This document shows positions 1 through 6,225 of a stretch of DNA of 10,045 nucleotides, one piece after another; the first letter of the stretch is position 1, and every line of letters starts with the position of its first letter. Below the pieces are notes generated by a model. It saw only the letters and a program-made list of their open reading frames with translations. It ran no database searches and was not told where the DNA came from. The DNA lies in the NCBI GenBank assembly GCA_021163945.1, contig JAGGTC010000223.1, forward strand, positions 1-10,045, read 5' to 3'. The position numbers were made by a program, and so were the translations under genes. The DNA comes from Deltaproteobacteria bacterium (lineage in GTDB: Bacteria > Desulfobacterota > Desulfofervidia > Desulfofervidales > DG-60).

Positions 1-177
1 ATAACTTATACCCTTAAGGAAAATATAATAAAAATCCCTTTTGAACATATCATGTACCTCAATATTTGCGGTTTTTTCAAAGGATAGTTCATGCCCTACA
101 GATTTTGTTTCACTTACTCCAAGAGTAGGAAATAAACAAATTAACAATAAAATAATAAAAATCTTAAATCTATTCAT
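1..177 (-). CDS. Exported or membrane protein N-terminus in the fliO position (partial)
   Basis: The ATG at 177 overlaps the fliN stop in an ATGA junction, and the frame stays open to the window edge for 59 codons, so only the N-terminus is seen. Residues 1-22 look like a signal peptide or membrane anchor: Asn-Arg-Phe-Lys, then a hydrophobic stretch of Ile, Leu and Phe, then LGVSE as a plausible cleavage region. Residues 23-59 are a mixed polar stretch with alternating hydrophobics (EKTANIEVHDMFKRDFYYIF), suggesting a periplasmic beta domain. The gene after fliN is commonly fliO, a membrane protein of the export gate assembly, and some FliO proteins start with a signal peptide. No diagnostic FliO segment is visible in this part. 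An AMIN-like periplasmic domain protein is an alternative. Assignment rests on position only. Confidence 0.6.
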   Translation of the reverse strand, partial: MNRFKIFIILLLICLFPTLGVSETKSVGHELSFEKTANIEVHDMFKRDFYYIFLKGISY

Positions 178-470
178 TTTAATTGCTCAATCCTCTCCAT
201 TTCACTAATTATAGATAAAAGCCTTATGCCGTATTTTTCATTCACCACTACTACTTCACCCTTGGCAATAGGTTTTTGATTTACTAGTACTTCTAATGGT
301 TCACCAGCAGCTGTGGGAAGTTCTACAATTGAACCCTCACCCAGTTTTAGGAGTTCCCTTATTGTCATCTTTGTACGTCCTAACTCTACTGTTACTTGGA
401 GTGGGACATCTAAAAGCATTTCAAGACCCTTTATCTCTTTATTCTTTTGGCTTGCTACCTCCTGTTTCAT
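174..470 (-). CDS. fliN: Flagellar motor switch protein FliN
   Basis: FliN is a C-ring protein at the cytoplasmic base of the motor. With FliM it forms the switch complex, and it also docks FliH for export. The 98-residue product is close to one SpoA (surface presentation of antigens) domain at residues 19-88. It shows the typical order LLDVPLQVTVELGRT, then the LLKLGEGSIVEL block, the AGEPLEVLVN block, and GEVVVVNEKYGIRL near the C-terminus. The start at ATG 470 is chosen because GGAGGT lies just upstream at 475-480 and because family similarity begins soon after. A longer reading from 536 would overlap fliM by almost 100 bases and adds nothing FliN-like. The start lies 32 bases inside the fliM end, and the stop overlaps the next start by 4 bases. 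Function is certain by family. Confidence 0.95.
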   Translation of the reverse strand: MKQEVASQKNKEIKGLEMLLDVPLQVTVELGRTKMTIRELLKLGEGSIVELPTAAGEPLEVLVNQKPIAKGEVVVVNEKYGIRLLSIISEMERIEQLK

Positions 471-1428
471 CTTTACCTCCCTCAATGGATATTCTAATAG
501 CCTTGTTGCCTCTAAATTGAACAGGGTAGCCTTCAAACTTGGGGATTCCCTCTATCTTGACCGTTACTTTATCAGATATACCCTTATTGAGATTAATTAT
601 GCTCCCTTTCTTTAAATTTCCTATCTCTCTTAAAGTCATTTCAACTTCCCCCAATTCTGCTACTAATTCTACCTCTGCATCTAAAAGTCTGTTTAGAATC
701 TCCTTTGTCCAGCTACTGGTCAATTGAACCCCTTCTCTTTCCATAGATCTCTCTTTTAGAGGATTTAGAGAAAAGTGTGGGATGCCAAATACCATGTTAC
801 TGACAACCTTCTCTATGGTTACCCTTATAGGAATAATTACAAGGGGCTCATCGGCGGCAAATGTGGTCAACAGTTGAGGATTAAATTCAATATTTTTAAG
901 TACAGACTTTGCCTTTACTACTGAATTCCAGGCATCTTCCAGGTCACTTAAGGCAATAGAGACAATTTTTTTAATTAAAGATTGTTCCAAAGTGGCAAAT
1001 GTAGTAGCACCTTCTCTATTTATAGGGGTACCTGATCCACCACAAAGTAGGTCTATTAGGGCCAATACCAATTCTGTTTCCAGGATGAATAGAAACTCCC
1101 CACGGAGGGGCTCAATCTCTATAGTGTTTATCCAACAAAGGCTAGGAAGTGTCTCTACAAATTCACCAAAGGTCTGGTTGTCGACAGGACAAAGCTCCAT
1201 CCTTACTACTTTACGGAGCCTTAAAGAAAGAGAGGCCCTAAAATTAAGTGTAAAACGATGGAAGACCACATTAAGTATAGTTGATAATTTGGGAGAAGGG
1301 TGTCTCTTAGTAACAAAGTCGTAAGGTTGGACCTCTTTCTTTGGGTATTCCTTTTCAGTATCCAATCTCTTCTCTGAAAGGGCCATACGCAGTGTTTCTA
1401 TCTCTTGATTAGACAGTATTTGTGCCAA
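439..1428 (-). CDS. fliM: Flagellar motor switch protein FliM
   Basis: FliM links FliG to FliN in the C-ring and receives the chemotaxis signal. The 329-residue length is normal. Residues 4-13 (ILSNQEIETL) match the N-terminal motif that binds phospho-CheY, so the motor is probably chemotaxis-controlled. The linker is followed at residues 36-38 by YDF, the usual beginning of the middle domain, which carries the conserved CGGSG turn at 129-133 in the FliG-binding domain and the NPQLL block at 183-187. Residues about 243-316 form the C-terminal SpoA domain that pairs with FliN. The start codon is TTG at 1428: the preceding codon is ATT and no ATG fits. A G-rich AAGGGGGG element precedes it. It follows fliL by 10 bases and runs 32 bases past the fliN start. 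Confidence 0.96.
   Translation of the reverse strand: MAQILSNQEIETLRMALSEKRLDTEKEYPKKEVQPYDFVTKRHPSPKLSTILNVVFHRFTLNFRASLSLRLRKVVRMELCPVDNQTFGEFVETLPSLCWINTIEIEPLRGEFLFILETELVLALIDLLCGGSGTPINREGATTFATLEQSLIKKIVSIALSDLEDAWNSVVKAKSVLKNIEFNPQLLTTFAADEPLVIIPIRVTIEKVVSNMVFGIPHFSLNPLKERSMEREGVQLTSSWTKEILNRLLDAEVELVAELGEVEMTLREIGNLKKGSIINLNKGISDKVTVKIEGIPKFEGYPVQFRGNKAIRISIEGGKDETGGSKPKE
475..480 (-). promoter_or_regulatory. Strong ribosome binding site of fliN
   Basis: On the minus strand GGAGGT is followed by AAAG and then ATG at 470. This is the best Shine-Dalgarno match noticed in the window. It lies inside the fliM coding sequence and decides the fliN start in favour of position 470. Confidence 0.8.
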
Positions 1429-1432
1429 AATG

Positions 1433-1440
1433 CCCCCCTT
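1433..1440 (-). promoter_or_regulatory. G-rich ribosome binding site before the TTG start of fliM
   Basis: On the minus strand AAGGGGGG, which includes part of the fliL TAA stop, lies four bases before TTG at 1428. It supports TTG as the true start, since no ATG or GTG in frame is better placed and the CheY-binding motif begins right after it. Confidence 0.65.
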
Positions 1441-1909
1441 ACTGAATCACAAATTCACTAAAATATACATCGATTACATTTCCAGATTCTAAGACATTAT
1501 TTATACCCCTTTTTATCTCCTCTCGAAGTTTTGCCTTTCCACTTATGTTACAAACATCTTTAAAACCCTTATTTGTCAAAATCATAATTATAGTATCGCG
1601 AATACTTGCCATTTTGTCTTCAACCTCTTGAATGGTCTCTTTTGAATCCAAGGCCAAATCCATAGTAACCTTTAGATACCGCCTTCCCTCTTCATCCAGT
1701 AAATTCACTATAAATGGTTGTAGTTGATAAGTAGCAACGGCCTTTACCCTTTTACTTTCCCTTTTAGAACCTTTATCTTTTGGATGTTTTGAAACTGGCT
1801 TGTTAATTAATAGCAAAATAAGAATTGCAACTGCCAATGCCAATGTAATTGATTGAATAATGATTAAAAGCATAAAGGGATCTTTTTTGGATTTTTCTTC
1901 CTCTGCCAT
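1439..1909 (-). CDS. fliL: Flagellar basal body-associated protein FliL
   Basis: FliL is a single-pass inner-membrane protein whose periplasmic domain encircles or supports the stator units and stabilises them under load. The 156-residue product has a short charged cytoplasmic N-terminus (MAEEEKSKKD), one membrane helix at about 13-36, a basic linker at about 41-57, and a periplasmic domain from about 60. This contains FIVNLLDEEGRRYLKVTMDL (66-85) and ends in VYFSEFVIQ, the hallmark C-terminus of the family. The start is placed at ATG 1909, directly after the motB2 stop, because a GGAGAGG element precedes it. An in-frame TTG at 1930 would add seven residues and would lie on top of that element, so it is less likely. 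The position between the stator genes and fliM fits the role. Confidence 0.93.
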   Translation of the reverse strand: MAEEEKSKKDPFMLLIIIQSITLALAVAILILLLINKPVSKHPKDKGSKRESKRVKAVATYQLQPFIVNLLDEEGRRYLKVTMDLALDSKETIQEVEDKMASIRDTIIMILTNKGFKDVCNISGKAKLREEIKRGINNVLESGNVIDVYFSEFVIQ

Positions 1910-1910
1910 A

Positions 1911-2537
1911 TTAGCCTCTCCTCTCAACAATTATCTCTACACGCCTATTTTCTTTATTTTTTTGTGGCAGTGGTTTTATGTCTCCATAACCAATAATGCT
2001 AAAACGCCCTGGTGACAATTTTTTTGTGCCTAAGAGAAAGTGAAGTACGTTGGCTGCCCTCTTTATAGAAAGGAGGAACTTATCATTTTCTAAGCTATCT
2101 GTGTGTCCCTCTATCCTTATTTCTCCTGGTAATCTCCACAATAAATCAGCAATCTTAGAAAGGTATGGAAAGGCACTGGGATTGATTTCTGCACTGTTAT
2201 AGGGAAATAGGATTTTGCCAGGGATCCTTATTGTCCAAGTACCTTCTTTTTGGATAACCTCTATATCCTTTGTCAATTGAGCCAGAATTTGGCCAACAGC
2301 ACCCTTCTTTGCCTCTTTTAAGGCCTCCTTAAAAGAGACAAAGACAAACCCGCCCCCTCCCTTAAAGACACCTTCTCCTCTACTGCCAGAGATTAAGGCA
2401 TCTTTAACACTACTAGCATAAGTCCTGATCTTTTCTACATCAAAGGAGGACATGGATATCAGCATTACAAAGAATGTAAGCATTAGAGTAGTCATATCAG
2501 AAAATGTAGTCATCCATGCATTAGGATTTTTCTTCAT
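1911..2537 (-). CDS. motB: Stator protein MotB2, PomB-like, with the ion-binding Asp
   Basis: This is the B subunit of the stator: one membrane helix that carries the coupling ion plus a periplasmic domain that grips peptidoglycan. The 208-residue protein starts with a short cytoplasmic tail, then the helix at about 9-31 with the motif WMTTFSDMTTLMLTFFV. Asp14 in it corresponds to the essential ion-binding Asp (D32 in E. coli MotB, D24 in PomB). The helix resembles PomB more than proton-type MotB. A plug-like amphipathic segment (about 33-50) and a Gly-rich linker (GGGG at 60-63) lead to the OmpA-like domain, with LFPYNSAEINP (110-120), EGHTDS (143-148), RRAAN-type helix near 155-165 and NRRVEI (197-202). 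It begins 17 bases inside motB1, after an AGGGAG element, and ends one base before fliL. Probably the working partner of MotA. Confidence 0.92.
   Translation of the reverse strand: MKKNPNAWMTTFSDMTTLMLTFFVMLISMSSFDVEKIRTYASSVKDALISGSRGEGVFKGGGGFVFVSFKEALKEAKKGAVGQILAQLTKDIEVIQKEGTWTIRIPGKILFPYNSAEINPSAFPYLSKIADLLWRLPGEIRIEGHTDSLENDKFLLSIKRAANVLHFLLGTKKLSPGRFSIIGYGDIKPLPQKNKENRRVEIIVERRG
1915..1921 (-). promoter_or_regulatory. Ribosome binding site of fliL
   Basis: On the minus strand GGAGAGG, part of a longer GAGAGGAGAGG run, ends five bases before ATG 1909. It lies at the end of motB2 and favours the ATG over the upstream TTG at 1930. Confidence 0.6.
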
Positions 2538-3264
2538 TAAAAAACTCCCTTACTTTAAAAATAAATCCACGTATACTTACCCAGTTTGATCTTATTCTCT
2601 TTGGTTTGCCTTCAAGAATAATCCACACCCTTCGATTTTTTGCCCTGTGCTCTTTTGTGTCATTTGGAAAAAGGGGGTGGTATTCACCACAACCTACAGC
2701 TATAAATCTATCTCTAGGCAGCCCTTTATTTTTTATAAAATATTTCATCACAGCCAGTGCCCTAGCCGCTGATAGCTCAAAGTTAGAGGCAAACCTTCTG
2801 CTACGGATGGGTGTACTGTCTGTGTGACCTTCTATTCTTACTCTATTGGAGGAAGAGGCTATCAAATTTGCTGCCTCATCCAAAATTGGATAAATTTTTG
2901 GATTTAGGCTAGTACTACCTGCTGGAAAAAGCAGATCCCCACTTAAGGCCAAAACGAGACCGTGCTTGCTTATGCCTAATTTTATCTCATTTGAGAGATT
3001 GAGATTGTATATAAGTGATCTTAGGTAATCCAAGGCCCTTTCATTTATACCTTCTACCCTATATTCAGAGGGAGAGGCCAAATCATTGCCTAAGATACTA
3101 CCTTTTCCCTCTAGGACACCAAAGCTTTTTTTAATAGAGCAAATACCTTTCTTTACCTTTTCCTCTGTAACTATTGCCATTGATGTTATACAGATAAAGA
3201 AGGCCAAGAGGATAAGGGCCAAAGAGGTATAGGCCACTATGAATGTATCTTTATTCTCTTTCAT
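2521..3264 (-). CDS. motB: MotB homologue MotB1 lacking the ion-binding Asp
   Basis: The 247-residue protein has MotB architecture: short cytoplasmic tail, one membrane helix at about 8-31, a linker, and an OmpA-like peptidoglycan-binding domain. That domain is complete, with LLFPAGSTSLNP (111-122), EGHTDSTPI (145-153), NFELSAARA (161-169) and NRRVWI (210-215). The helix aligns without gaps to MotB2 next door, with FF at 22-23 in both, but position 14, Asp in MotB2, is Ser here (AYTSLALILLAFF). No acidic residue is present in the helix. A basic tail at 217-247 extends past the usual end. It overlaps motA by an ATGA junction and motB2 by 17 bases. Homology to MotB is certain. Without the Asp it should not conduct ions alone, so it may pair with MotB2 or act as a structural anchor (inference). 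Confidence 0.9.
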   Translation of the reverse strand: MKENKDTFIVAYTSLALILLAFFICITSMAIVTEEKVKKGICSIKKSFGVLEGKGSILGNDLASPSEYRVEGINERALDYLRSLIYNLNLSNEIKLGISKHGLVLALSGDLLFPAGSTSLNPKIYPILDEAANLIASSSNRVRIEGHTDSTPIRSRRFASNFELSAARALAVMKYFIKNKGLPRDRFIAVGCGEYHPLFPNDTKEHRAKNRRVWIILEGKPKRIRSNWVSIRGFIFKVREFFNEEKS

Positions 3265-4043
3265 TTTGCCTTGACCTTTGCCTGCTTACTTAATGTCCTT
3301 AAACGTGGCTCTAAAAATGCATGCAACTTTGCCTCTACTACCCTTGGGTTCAATCCCTCGCTAATGCATATAATGCCCTCTATTGCCATTTCCTTAATTA
3401 GGCATTCATAGGTTGTAAGTACATGCAGTTTGCCGCTAATGGGTAAAAACAATACATTTGCCAAAATAGCCCCATACAGGGTAGTGATTAAGGCAACCGC
3501 CATGGCAGGCCCGATGGTGCTTGGGTCTGACATACTCTGTAGCATCTGTACCAAACCTATTAGTGTCCCAATAAGCCCCATGGCCGGTGAAATAGCCCCC
3601 ATAGTCCCAAATATATCTTCCCCTAGCTTGTGTCTTTCCTTAAGGTAATTTACCTCTTTAGATAAGGTATCCTTTATTATCTGAGGGTCAAAACCATCTA
3701 TAAGCATTTGCAATCCCTTTTTAAAGAAGGGGTTATCTACCTTTTCTGCCTCTGCCTCTAAGGCCAATATGCCCTCCTTTCTAGCTTTATCAGCAAAGGA
3801 TACCAAAAGACTTACATAATACGTAGGGGCCTCTGGTTTATTTAAAAAGGCATTTTTTACTACCTTGGTAGCGCGAAATACCTCCTTTAGTGGATAATTA
3901 ATGAGGATAGCCCCGATTGTGCCCCCAAGCACTATAAGCAGGGAGGGGATGTTTATAAAGAGGTTTATACCGCTCCCTGAGGTAATAGCCATAATCATAA
4001 GGCCAAAGGCAGAGATTATTCCTAAAATAGTAGCAATATCCAT
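3261..4043 (-). CDS. motA: Stator protein MotA (PomA-like)
   Basis: MotA forms the pentameric ring around the MotB dimer in the inner membrane and pushes on FliG. The 260-residue product has four membrane helices at about 5-21, 29-49, 147-170 and 180-203. The cytoplasmic loop carries KARKEGILALE (86-96), in which Arg88 and Glu96 match the charged residues that contact the FliG C-terminal helix. Pro153 in ISPAMGLIGT corresponds to the conserved channel proline. Thr160 in GLIGTLIGL and Thr187-Thr188 in ALITTLYGA match the Thr residues seen in Na+-type PomA proteins. The start overlaps the stop of the preceding gene by one base (TAATG) with AAGGT seven bases upstream. The stop overlaps motB1 (ATGA). 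There is one MotA for two MotB homologues. Confidence 0.95.
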   Translation of the reverse strand: MDIATILGIISAFGLMIMAITSGSGINLFINIPSLLIVLGGTIGAILINYPLKEVFRATKVVKNAFLNKPEAPTYYVSLLVSFADKARKEGILALEAEAEKVDNPFFKKGLQMLIDGFDPQIIKDTLSKEVNYLKERHKLGEDIFGTMGAISPAMGLIGTLIGLVQMLQSMSDPSTIGPAMAVALITTLYGAILANVLFLPISGKLHVLTTYECLIKEMAIEGIICISEGLNPRVVEAKLHAFLEPRLRTLSKQAKVKAK

Positions 4044-4525
4044 TACTTTAACCTTGCCATTTCCTCTGTTATCTCACATGCCCTTTTTGGACTGACATAG
4101 GCCCAAATGGCACCTGCCTTCCTCTTATTCATATAAAACATAATCTTTGCAGCAATCTTTATATTTAGCCGTTCGATTATCCTTGCCGCCTCTTGGGGAG
4201 ATGTAGATGCATATATCCTTGCCAGCTCTTCTAAGTGTTTTTCTTTCATCTTTCCCATTTTCGAAAAATAGACATTAATCTCACCCCTAAGTTTTTTTAG
4301 TTCTTCGATCCTTTTCTCTATCCCTTCTTTGATTATCTCTAATTCTTCTTTCTTTCTCTCTATTTCCAACTCCTTTTGTTTGAGCTCTTCCTCCTTTGCC
4401 CTTAAGGCAGATAAAAGTGCCTGTTCAGGTCCCTTTTCCTGTGCAAAGGCCCCTATAAGGCCTATGAGGAAGAAAATGGATAACGCAATCAAAAGGCAAT
4501 TAGGCCTGATGTCGGAAAAATCCAT
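4043..4525 (-). CDS. MotE/FlbB-like stator-associated protein with MgtE-N-type domain
   Basis: The 160-residue protein has an N-terminal membrane anchor or signal peptide at about 9-28 (ending IGAFAQE), a long Glu/Lys-rich coiled coil at about 33-90, and a C-terminal helical domain at about 97-160. The last part contains PQEAARIIERLNIKIAAKIM and KAGAIWAYVSPKRACEIT, which resembles the helical repeats of the MgtE N-terminal domain. This layout is that of the MotE family (a periplasmic MotC chaperone in Sinorhizobium) and of spirochaete FlbB, a collar protein that helps place stators. Its start lies 26 bases inside fliJ after a GAGGT element, and its stop overlaps the motA start by one base, so it is produced together with the stator. 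A role in stator assembly is inferred. A second FliJ-like stalk protein is a weaker alternative. Confidence 0.78.
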   Translation of the reverse strand: MDFSDIRPNCLLIALSIFFLIGLIGAFAQEKGPEQALLSALRAKEEELKQKELEIERKKEELEIIKEGIEKRIEELKKLRGEINVYFSKMGKMKEKHLEELARIYASTSPQEAARIIERLNIKIAAKIMFYMNKRKAGAIWAYVSPKRACEITEEMARLK

Positions 4526-4940
4526 TTATTGCTACCTCGTCTAGAAAATATTGTTCTTTTCTAAAAAGAGACCTCTGTTTAAGTTGTTGCCATCTTTCTT
4601 TTAATTTTTCTAAGATTTTTCTTTCTTTTGCTGCCTCAATTAATTGTTTGTGTTTTATTTGATATTGAATATTTATAGCATCTAGATCCTCTTTGGCGCT
4701 TTTGACCCTCCTCTCTAAAATAGTCATATAGTGAAATAGTGAGACAATATCCCAGATAACCTTTGATTCTCTTTGGTTTTTTCTTAAAGTATGTAAAATA
4801 TCCTTCTTTTCCTCCTCCAATATATCAATTTTGGCCTTTTTTTGATTTATCTGATTTTTGATTTCCGCAAGTTCCTTTGCGAGACGCTCCTCTTTGTTTT
4901 TACGATAATTAAGCAATACCTCTAAACTAAATCCTCCCAT
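4500..4940 (-). CDS. fliJ: Flagellar export protein FliJ
   Basis: FliJ is the small coiled-coil stalk that sits in the centre of the FliI hexamer and contacts the export gate. The 146-residue product begins MGGFSLEVLLNYRKNKEERL, a typical FliJ opening (F-x-L-x-x-L-L-x-Y/H-R). It is then almost wholly helical and charged, with heptad-like Leu/Ile spacing over residues about 15-130 and no membrane segment. The length is normal. ATG at 4940 is chosen as start. A TTG one codon earlier at 4943 is possible. AAAGGGG lies about 10 bases upstream, inside the end of fliI, which it overlaps by 14 bases. Identification relies on the N-terminal motif, coiled-coil character and position after fliI, since FliJ sequences are poorly conserved. 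Confidence 0.88.
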   Translation of the reverse strand: MGGFSLEVLLNYRKNKEERLAKELAEIKNQINQKKAKIDILEEEKKDILHTLRKNQRESKVIWDIVSLFHYMTILERRVKSAKEDLDAINIQYQIKHKQLIEAAKERKILEKLKERWQQLKQRSLFRKEQYFLDEVAINGFFRHQA

Positions 4941-6225
4941 CAAAAAGCCCCTTTAATTGTGCTAAACTCTCCTCAAATGTTATCTTCTCATTCATGTCTT
5001 GTTTGAGATAAGACCTTAGTTTATCTATCATAGAGATTGCATAATCAATCTTTGGATTACTGCCTTTTACATAGGCACCAATATTGATTAAATCCTCTGC
5101 CCTTTTATAAGTAGCCAAAATATCTCTAAAATAATTGGAAAGTTCTTGATGTTCCTTTGAGGTAATATCTACCATAAGTCTGCTTATACTGCTCAATACA
5201 TCTATAGGGGGATATTGATTTTGCCTAGTGAGTTCACGAGAAAGGACAATATGTCCATCAAGTATTGCCCTAGCAGCATCCGCAATAGGGTCATTCATAT
5301 CATCTCCTTCTACTAACACTGTATAGAGACCAGTAATACTCCCCCTTTCCCAATTGCCTGCCCTCTCCAAGAGTTTGGGTAAAGTTGCAAAGACCGATGG
5401 GGTGTACCCCCTGGTAGTGGGTGGCTCTCCACAAGAGAGCCCAAGCTCCCTTTTTGCCATGGCAAACCTTGTTATAGAATCCATAATTAAAAGGACATCC
5501 CTTCCTTTATCCTTAAAATATTCGGCAATGGCAGTGGCTACAAATGCCCCCCTCATCCTAATAAGTGGGGGTTGATCAGAGGTAGCTACTACAATAACCG
5601 TTTGATTTATGGCATCTTTTATATGTTTTTCAATGAAGTCCTTTACCTCTCTACCCCTCTCCCCAATAAGGGCGACTACTTTCACATCGGCATTGGCATT
5701 TCTTACCATCATTCCCAAAAGGGTGGTTTTCCCTACCCCACTGCCTGAAAAGATACCTATCCTTTGCCCCTTTCCTACGCTGATCAAGCCATTAATTGCC
5801 CTAATGCCCACATCCAGTGGTGTGTCTATCTTTTTTCGTTTGAGTGGATTAGAGGGTGAGGTATAGACTAAATATTCATCTGATGTCGCAATAGGCCCCT
5901 TTCCGTCTATGGGATTTCCTAAGCCATCTATTGTCCTCCCTAAAATACCTCTGCCAATGCCTATTCTGGCCTGCCTTTTCAAATGCACAATCTTACTATC
6001 TGGGAGAATACCCTCAGTTTCGCCAAACGGAACAAGTAATAGGTGATTGTTTTTAAACCCTACAACCTCTGCCTCTATCCTTTTATCCCTGACCAGGATT
6101 TCACAGATATCACCAATAGCTGCCTTTATTCCTACTGCCTCTACCACTAGACCCACAACCTTTGTCACCTTTCCCTTCATAATCATGGGGTTATATTCTT
6201 TAATCGCCTTATAATACCTCTCCAT
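4927..6225 (-). CDS. fliI: Flagellum-specific export ATPase FliI
   Basis: FliI is the ATPase of the flagellar type III export apparatus, related to F1 beta subunits. It works as a cytoplasmic hexamer under the export gate. The 432-residue product shows an N-terminal beta-barrel part (about 15-85), the Walker A motif GSGVGKTT at 161-168, ALIGERGREV at 185-194 with the catalytic Glu189, Walker B LLIMDS at 245-250 followed by ITRFA, and a C-terminal helical domain that binds substrate and chaperones. The conserved EPPTTRGYTPSVFATLPKLL stretch (267-286) is also present. All catalytic residues appear intact. ATG 6225 lies 17 bases inside fliH with AGGGG about nine bases upstream. The N-terminus is somewhat shorter than in E. 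coli FliI (457 residues), as in many bacteria. Confidence 0.97.
   Translation of the reverse strand: MERYYKAIKEYNPMIMKGKVTKVVGLVVEAVGIKAAIGDICEILVRDKRIEAEVVGFKNNHLLLVPFGETEGILPDSKIVHLKRQARIGIGRGILGRTIDGLGNPIDGKGPIATSDEYLVYTSPSNPLKRKKIDTPLDVGIRAINGLISVGKGQRIGIFSGSGVGKTTLLGMMVRNANADVKVVALIGERGREVKDFIEKHIKDAINQTVIVVATSDQPPLIRMRGAFVATAIAEYFKDKGRDVLLIMDSITRFAMAKRELGLSCGEPPTTRGYTPSVFATLPKLLERAGNWERGSITGLYTVLVEGDDMNDPIADAARAILDGHIVLSRELTRQNQYPPIDVLSSISRLMVDITSKEHQELSNYFRDILATYKRAEDLINIGAYVKGSNPKIDYAISMIDKLRSYLKQDMNEKITFEESLAQLKGLFDGRI

Noticed and set aside
471..536. Longer fliN reading from 536
   Set aside because: The extra 22 residues do not resemble FliN, would extend the fliM overlap to almost 100 bases, and the strong GGAGGT element points to ATG 470.
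296..615. Plus-strand reading frames opposite fliN and fliM
   Set aside because: They lie antisense to well-supported genes, have no recognisable protein features and no ribosome binding sites. The same holds for all other plus-strand frames in the window, such as 992-1324, 5354-5575, 5609-5866, 7809-8153 and 8324-8611.
1910..1930. Longer fliL reading from TTG at 1930
   Set aside because: It would lie on the GGAGAGG element and adds seven residues with no family support. ATG 1909 is better placed.
2320..4470. Frequent AAGGCC / TTGGCC words
   Set aside because: They recur through the window in frame as Leu-Ala or Ala codons (preferred GCC) in the coding strand, so they are explained by codon choice rather than by a repeat or uptake signal.
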